From: Flavobacterium sp.
Lineage (GTDB): Bacteria; Bacteroidota; Bacteroidia; Flavobacteriales; Flavobacteriaceae
Direction: 5' to 3'
Length of the DNA stretch: 10,213 nucleotides
NCBI RefSeq assembly: GCF_030146175.1
Contig: NZ_JASLCE010000029.1
Location: forward strand, 1-10,213
Shown here: positions 5,201 through 10,213 of the stretch, one piece after another
Layout of the letters: each line of letters begins with the position of its first letter
How positions within the stretch are numbered: the stretch's first letter is position 1
Position numbers and translations under genes: made by a program
The notes under the pieces: model-generated
What the model saw: only the letters and a program-made list of their open reading frames with translations
Databases searched by the model: none
Told to the model about the DNA's origin: nothing

Positions 5201-7379
5201 ACCAACCGCTACAATAACCAGTACTACTGGAGCGATCTGTTCGGGTGAACCGGCCATTATTACCTTTACGGGTACGCCGCTTGCTACGGTGATGTATTCG
5301 AAAAATGATCTGTCAACTAATGAGCTTATAACGTTAGATGCCATGGGAACGGCTACAATAACTTCCCCGGAAGTAACAGCTCCTATCACGTATAGATTAA
5401 TCAATATTGTTTCGGCCGGTTTACCAGCCTGTAGTCAATCGATAACAGGCAGTCATTCAATAAGTATAATTCCAGTACCAGAGATTCCGGTACTGCCACC
5501 TTATAGGGTTTGTGGTAATGAGACAAGTGGACATGCTGTTTTTGATTTGACAATCAAAGAGAATGAAATTAAAGCCGGTAATACGGCACTATCGGTGACA
5601 TTCCATGCCTCTGAGATAGATGCTGATTTAGAACAAAATGCATTACCTATGTCCTATATATCCGGCTCGACCACGATTTATGTGCGGGTAAAAAATACGA
5701 CTACCGGATGCTATTCTGTTGCACCAATGAACTTAGAAACAGGGGAGGGATTGGTGTTAATTATGCCGGTAACACCAGTAGTGAGTTGTGATGGAAGTGA
5801 TGGTAATGGAATCGGAAGTTTTGATTTAAATGCATTAATTCCGGGTATGGTAAATGGACAAACGAATATTGATGTCAGTTTCCACAAAACCCAGGAAAAT
5901 GCTCAAAACGGATTGTTTCCGATTACGACTCGACCGTACCGTAATAGTATTCCATGGAATCAGACACTATGGGTGTTGGCAAGCAACACAGTAACCGGAT
6001 GTCAAAAGGTTTATTCATTCCGATTATCCGTTGAACGGGAACCAATTCTGCCGACGGTATTGGATTTGGATGAATGTGATGCAGATTCTAACCCGTATGA
6101 TAATCAGACGACATTCGATTTAACAGTAAATACAGCTGCGATCCTTGCAGCACAAACCGATTCATCTATAGCGTATCAGGTAAAGTACTATAACTCCAAA
6201 AGCAATGCGGAAGCTGATATACCGATCCTATCAGACGAAAACGTTATCGGTACCAATGGTCAGACGATCTGGGTACGCGTAAAAAGTAAAATTGCAGGAT
6301 GCTATACTATTGGAAGTTTTAAGTTGATTATAAGGAAACCGTTATTGTTGATACATCCCGATGACATTATACATTGCGGTCTTACTCAGTCCAATAACGA
6401 ACAACAACTCTTTGATCTAACGATTCGCGAAAACCAGATCACAGGAGGAGCAACAGGTTATACCTTTAATTATTATACCAATACAACTTTACCACCGGAT
6501 GCGACTACGTTGATAAATACTCCAACGGCATTTCTAAATACAGATACACCACAAACTTTATTGGTAGAAGTGATAAGTGAAAAAGGGTGTAAGAGCTATG
6601 AAACCATAACGATCATTGTGGAACCATTAAAAAGACCGATATTAAACGCCGGTTTTGTTTGTATTGATAGTGCTACCGGTAGCACATTAAGTACACATAC
6701 AATTAACAGTGGACTTGATGCGGCTACGTATACATTCCAATGGTACAAAGATGCTATAGGTGGAGTGCCGCAATCTATTGCGGGGGCTACAGGAATGACT
6801 TACGAAGTAAACCAACCGGGTGTTTATTCCGTAATAGCTACTAATACAATTTCCGGTTGTGTCTCTTTACCGGCAGAAGTGACGATTGAAAAATCGGAAC
6901 CCGCCAAAGTAAGAGCTTATGCATCGAAAGCTTTTAGTGATGAACAATCGATTACGGTAGAGGCAATTGGAATCGGTGAATATGTATACCAACTGGACGA
7001 CGAAAGTATCCAGTCGAATCCGGTATTTACCAATGTAAGTTCAGGATTGCATTGGATAACGGTTTATGATAACAACGGATGTTCGGTCGTAAAGATTCCC
7101 ATAAGAATTATTAATTATCCGCATTATTTTACACCAAATGGTGATGGTTACCACGATTTCTGGAATATTGGTGATTTGGTGAACGATCCCAATGCAAAAA
7201 TTTATATTTTCGATCGTTACGGGAAATTATTAAAACAGATTAAACCTTCAAAATCAAGCGGATGGAATGGAATGCTTAACGGTAGGCCATTACCAGCAAC
7301 AGATTATTGGTTTACCGTGACCTATACTGAAGATGGAATGATTAAAGAATTTAAGTCCCATTTTTCATTAAAACGATAA
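2247..7379 (+). CDS. Giant repeat-rich surface or secreted protein with T9SS type B sorting domain
   Basis: The protein has 1,710 residues counted from the ATG at 2247. An in-frame ATG at 2187 would put 20 polar residues before the signal peptide MKKLLLTVLPFIFSGIMQA, so 2247 is preferred. Layout: residues about 20-180, a beta-rich domain with NSVWLKINV, FWVYGPNNDCSNLG and YYIRIDK, resembling pre-peptidase C-terminal sandwiches; 197-1077, ten Thr-rich Ig/PKD-like repeats; 1078 to about 1463, four repeats marked by a Cys and FDLT/FDLN; about 1464-1550, an Ig-like domain with TFQWYKD; 1551-1624, a small beta-rich linker domain; 1625-1710, a gliding-motility-associated (CHU_C, type B) sorting domain. 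By family it crosses the inner membrane by Sec and the outer membrane by the T9SS, and ends up at the cell surface or released. No enzyme domain is visible, so an adhesin or structural role is inferred, as for SprB-like proteins. No PorP/SprF-like partner gene adjoins it. The exact ligand is unknown. Confidence 0.9.
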   Translation: MKKLLLTVLPFIFSGIMQAQNRPNNCINAIDIWGNDHFISNRDSAGTAVDEITGDENSVWLKINVIQSGTLGFDITPKNQKVGLSYNFWVYGPNNDCSNLGKPIRSCTPKQKEVYPSTNRIGMNGNTTVTQTDRATGNGSVRWLDVTKGEFYYIRIDKPTKDADFDLQWIGSAVNIDNATDSRNAFAFVPPPGIIDLEATISSSATTICSGDAVTITITGTPNATVLYHINGGAEQTAILDASGTFSFSESLTTTTVYTLTAIKIYDSIGVLLEEEALDEAVTVTVRLLPTATISGTATICSGETTPITFSGTPSTTVTYTVNGGADQQVVLDASGTAMIPVTLAGTYALVRATTPGTHGCSKELSGSATITIVPSPTVTITGTATICMGETATVTLTGTPDSTVTYTFNGGSEQQLVLDASGTATLSTTTAGTYALVRVTSAGALVCTRNLTDSATITVKPLPTAIIGGTTRICTGESANVTFIGTPDSTVYYTINGGAEQQIVLNAFGTGTVSATTTGIYTLVRVTSSGTTACSQALSDSATITVIPPPTATITSTETICSGESATITFTGTPLATVTYTVNGGLNQQVALDASGTAILSTTTAGTYALVRAITSGTPVCTQDLIGSTTITIAPLPTATIAGTATICSGETATVTFTGTPNSTVTYTINGGSEQQIILNASGTGTVSATTAGTYTLVRVTTSGTPGCSQNLTGSVTITVKPLPTATITSTETICSGETATITFTGTPLATVAYTVDGGSEQQVVLNASGTGTISTTTAGTYALVRITTSDTPVCSQNLTGSTTITIKPLPTAIIAGTATICSGETATVTFTGTPNSTVTYTIDGGSNQQIVLDALGAGTISTTTAGTYTLVQVTGSGLPACSQNLTGSATITVKPLPTATISGTATICSGETATIIFTGTPLATVAYTIDGGSEQQVVLDASGAGTISTTTAGTYGLVRVTSSGTPVCSQAVSDSVTITVIPPPTATITSTTGAICSGEPAIITFTGTPLATVMYSKNDLSTNELITLDAMGTATITSPEVTAPITYRLINIVSAGLPACSQSITGSHSISIIPVPEIPVLPPYRVCGNETSGHAVFDLTIKENEIKAGNTALSVTFHASEIDADLEQNALPMSYISGSTTIYVRVKNTTTGCYSVAPMNLETGEGLVLIMPVTPVVSCDGSDGNGIGSFDLNALIPGMVNGQTNIDVSFHKTQENAQNGLFPITTRPYRNSIPWNQTLWVLASNTVTGCQKVYSFRLSVEREPILPTVLDLDECDADSNPYDNQTTFDLTVNTAAILAAQTDSSIAYQVKYYNSKSNAEADIPILSDENVIGTNGQTIWVRVKSKIAGCYTIGSFKLIIRKPLLLIHPDDIIHCGLTQSNNEQQLFDLTIRENQITGGATGYTFNYYTNTTLPPDATTLINTPTAFLNTDTPQTLLVEVISEKGCKSYETITIIVEPLKRPILNAGFVCIDSATGSTLSTHTINSGLDAATYTFQWYKDAIGGVPQSIAGATGMTYEVNQPGVYSVIATNTISGCVSLPAEVTIEKSEPAKVRAYASKAFSDEQSITVEAIGIGEYVYQLDDESIQSNPVFTNVSSGLHWITVYDNNGCSVVKIPIRIINYPHYFTPNGDGYHDFWNIGDLVNDPNAKIYIFDRYGKLLKQIKPSKSSGWNGMLNGRPLPATDYWFTVTYTEDGMIKEFKSHFSLKR
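2835..5477 (+). repeat. Ten-unit in-frame tandem repeat array encoding Ig/PKD-like domains
   Basis: Units start at 2835, 3114, 3375, 3636, 3897, 4158, 4419, 4680, 4941 and 5202. The eight central units (3114-5201) are exactly 261 bp (87 residues) with no indels. The first (279 bp) and last (276 bp) are longer and diverged. The unit consensus runs PTATI-GTATICSGETAT, FTGTP-STVTYT-NGG, QQ-VLDASGTGT, TTAGTYALVRVT, CSQ-LTGSATITV-PL. Each unit has a Cys near position 12 and, except in the first unit, another near position 72, which may form a disulfide. Two unit subtypes are seen: TP(N/D)STV and TPLATV. The fold is inferred as Ig- or PKD-like beta-sandwich from the strand pattern and from similar T9SS proteins; the exact Pfam family is not certain. 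Confidence 0.93.
5478..6635 (+). repeat. Four diverged protein repeats of a second family (Cys...FDLT repeats)
   Basis: Four copies are marked by a leading Cys at residues 1089, 1181, 1277 and 1377 (DNA 5511, 5787, 6075 and 6375), giving spacings of 92, 96 and 100 residues. Each has the Cys, then a Gly/Asn/Asp-rich stretch, FDLT or FDLN 10-13 residues later, a middle strand such as VTFHAS, VSFHKT, VKYYNS or FNYYTN, then TIYVRV/TLWVLA/TIWVRV/TLLVEV and a second Cys in TGC/AGC/KGC. DNA identity between copies is low, so these are old duplications, unlike the 261-bp array. Such repeats are common just before the sorting domain in Flavobacteriaceae T9SS cargo. Confidence 0.8.
7119..7376 (+). other. 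T9SS type B sorting domain (CHU_C, gliding-motility-associated C-terminal domain)
   Basis: Residues 1625-1710 of the giant protein carry all the hallmarks of this family: PHYFTPNGDGYHDFWNI, then KIYIFDRYGKLLKQI, then GWNGMLNGRPLPATDYWFTV and the terminal HFSLKR. In characterised Flavobacterium proteins such domains direct secretion through the type IX system and often depend on an SprF-like partner. The domain reaches the stop codon intact, so the protein should be exportable. Confidence 0.93.
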
Positions 7380-7386
7380 TTACAAA

Positions 7387-7419
7387 ACACCTTACAGGTT
7401 TTTAAAACCTGTCAGGTGT
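7387..7419. repeat. 33-base REP-like palindrome after the giant gene
   Basis: ACACCT (7387-7392), a mismatch base, then ACAGGTTTT (7394-7402) mirror AAAACCTGT (7404-7412), a mismatch base and AGGTGT (7414-7419) around T7403. That is 15 paired positions per arm with a single T/C mismatch. It begins 8 bases after the stop codon. There is no T-run after either side, so it is a poor classical terminator. It may act as an mRNA 3'-end stabiliser or be a copy of a dispersed intergenic palindrome. Confidence 0.7.
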
Positions 7420-7442
7420 AGCGTGGAATGGTATATAAAAAT

Positions 7443-7466
7443 AAAGGCAACCCTAAGGTTGCCTTT
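7443..7466. terminator. Bidirectional terminator hairpin between the convergent giant gene and icd
   Basis: AAAGGCAACC (7443-7452) and GGTTGCCTTT (7457-7466) form a perfect 10-bp stem with a CTAA loop. On the minus strand the stem is followed by a T-rich tail (TATTTTTATATA), so it should end the isocitrate dehydrogenase transcript 23 bases after its stop. On the plus strand the tail is TTTGTAATT, weaker, but the hairpin probably also serves the giant gene. Confidence 0.8.
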
Positions 7467-7488
7467 GTAATTCTATAGAATAAGATAA

Positions 7489-9723
<2,235 letters not shown>

Positions 9724-9774
9724 TTAAATCGTATCGAAATAATGTTAGTAGTGTCGGGCTTTTAAAAAGCGTAG

Positions 9775-9782
9775 CAAAGATA
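9775..9782 (-). promoter_or_regulatory. Putative -7 promoter element of icd
   Basis: On the minus strand this reads TATCTTTG, a full match to TAnnTTTG and the same octamer as at 143-150. It is 63 bases upstream of the icd ATG, giving a leader of roughly 55 bases. No clear TTG lies at -33 spacing. Since rplS has its own terminator just upstream, icd needs a promoter here. Confidence 0.5.
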
Positions 9783-9897
9783 CGAAAATCAATAGAAAAT
9801 GCGGTTGTAATAAGTGGGTTAACAGTGGAATTAGGATTTTATTAATTTGGCGTTTAAAAAATGCTAAAATGATAATTTAGAGCGTTGAATTTTAGCG

Positions 9898-9928
9898 AAA
9901 AAAAAAAGTCCCGACATGGCCGGGACTT
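9898..9928 (-). terminator. Intrinsic terminator of rplS
   Basis: AAGTCCCG (9906-9913) and CGGGACTT (9921-9928) form an 8-bp GC-rich stem with a seven-base loop. On the minus strand the stem runs into ten consecutive T (9907-9898). It begins 24 bases after the rplS stop and separates rplS from icd. Confidence 0.9.
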
Positions 9929-9952
9929 GTTCTATAAAACATCGAAATAGAA

Positions 9953-10213
9953 TTATCTTCTTCTTTTTTCTTTGATTTTTGCTTTTTTACCAGTAAGTTC
10001 TCTGAAGTAGAAGATACGAGCTCGACGAACTTTACCTCTTTGGTTCACTTCAATTTTCTCTAATGCTGGCATGTTTACAGGGAAGATACGCTCTACACCT
10101 ACGTTTCCAGACATTTTACGAATAGTGAATGTTTCAGTAAGACCAGTACCTCTTCTTTGGATTACAACTCCTTTGAAGAACTGAGTTCTTTTTTTGTCTC
10201 CCTCTTTAATTTC
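9953..10213 (-). CDS. rplS: 50S ribosomal protein L19, C-terminal part
   Basis: The minus strand encodes 86 residues and a TAA stop at 9955-9953, entering from the window edge without a start. The sequence is unmistakably L19: [20 protein letters not shown], then [29 protein letters not shown] core, [14 protein letters not shown], and the basic end [15 protein letters not shown] followed by a Lys/Arg-rich tail. L19 sits at the interface of the 30S and 50S subunits. Flavobacterial L19 is around 115 residues, so about 30 N-terminal residues lie outside the window. Codon choice is more uniform than in the other genes, as expected for a highly expressed gene. Confidence 0.97.
   Translation of the reverse strand, partial: EIKEGDKKRTQFFKGVVIQRRGTGLTETFTIRKMSGNVGVERIFPVNMPALEKIEVNQRGKVRRARIFYFRELTGKKAKIKEKRRR

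Noticed and set aside
3114..5201. Regular spacing that could suggest a CRISPR-like array
   Set aside because: Units are 261 bp, in frame, contiguous and coding; there are no spacers.
2702..5404. Several minus-strand open frames of 60-141 codons under the repeat array
   Set aside because: They recur because the 261-bp unit recurs, have low-complexity translations with no family likeness, and lie opposite a well-supported gene.

Overview
The window looks like a chromosomal segment of a Flavobacterium-like member of the Flavobacteriaceae (Bacteroidota). The evidence is a giant secreted protein ending in a type B sorting domain of the type IX secretion system (T9SS), a LytS/LytTR two-component pair of the kind common in Bacteroidota, promoter elements of the TAnnTTTG class, no ribosome-binding sites at usable distance, AT-rich spacers and a recognisable ribosomal protein L19. 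It holds six genes, two of them cut by the window ends.

Left end (1-273): the first 31 codons of a minus-strand gene for an exported protein, probably a TonB-dependent outer-membrane receptor. A short AT-rich divergent spacer carries its promoter and a very good promoter for the next gene, placed so close to the ATG that the kinase mRNA is probably leaderless. Next (274-1949): a four-helix membrane histidine kinase of the LytS/YehU type and a LytTR response regulator, overlapping by 25 bases and closed by an intrinsic terminator.

Centre (1950-7379): a roughly 300-base spacer with an imperfect tandem repeat, then one 1,710-residue T9SS cargo protein. It has a signal peptide, an N-terminal beta-rich domain, ten Ig/PKD-like repeats (eight of exactly 261 bp), four repeats of a second family, an Ig-like domain and the sorting domain. 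The array records higher-order duplication at two-unit and five-unit offsets. A gapless REP-like palindrome and a bidirectional terminator hairpin follow.

Right end (7489-10213, minus strand): a complete monomeric NADP-dependent isocitrate dehydrogenase with its own promoter, and the 3' end of rplS with its own terminator. These are housekeeping genes.

The only possible functional link across genes is the LytTR pair lying directly upstream of the giant surface protein. That the regulator controls the adhesin, or the divergent receptor, is inference. I found no CRISPR array, transposase, tRNA, rRNA or defence cassette.
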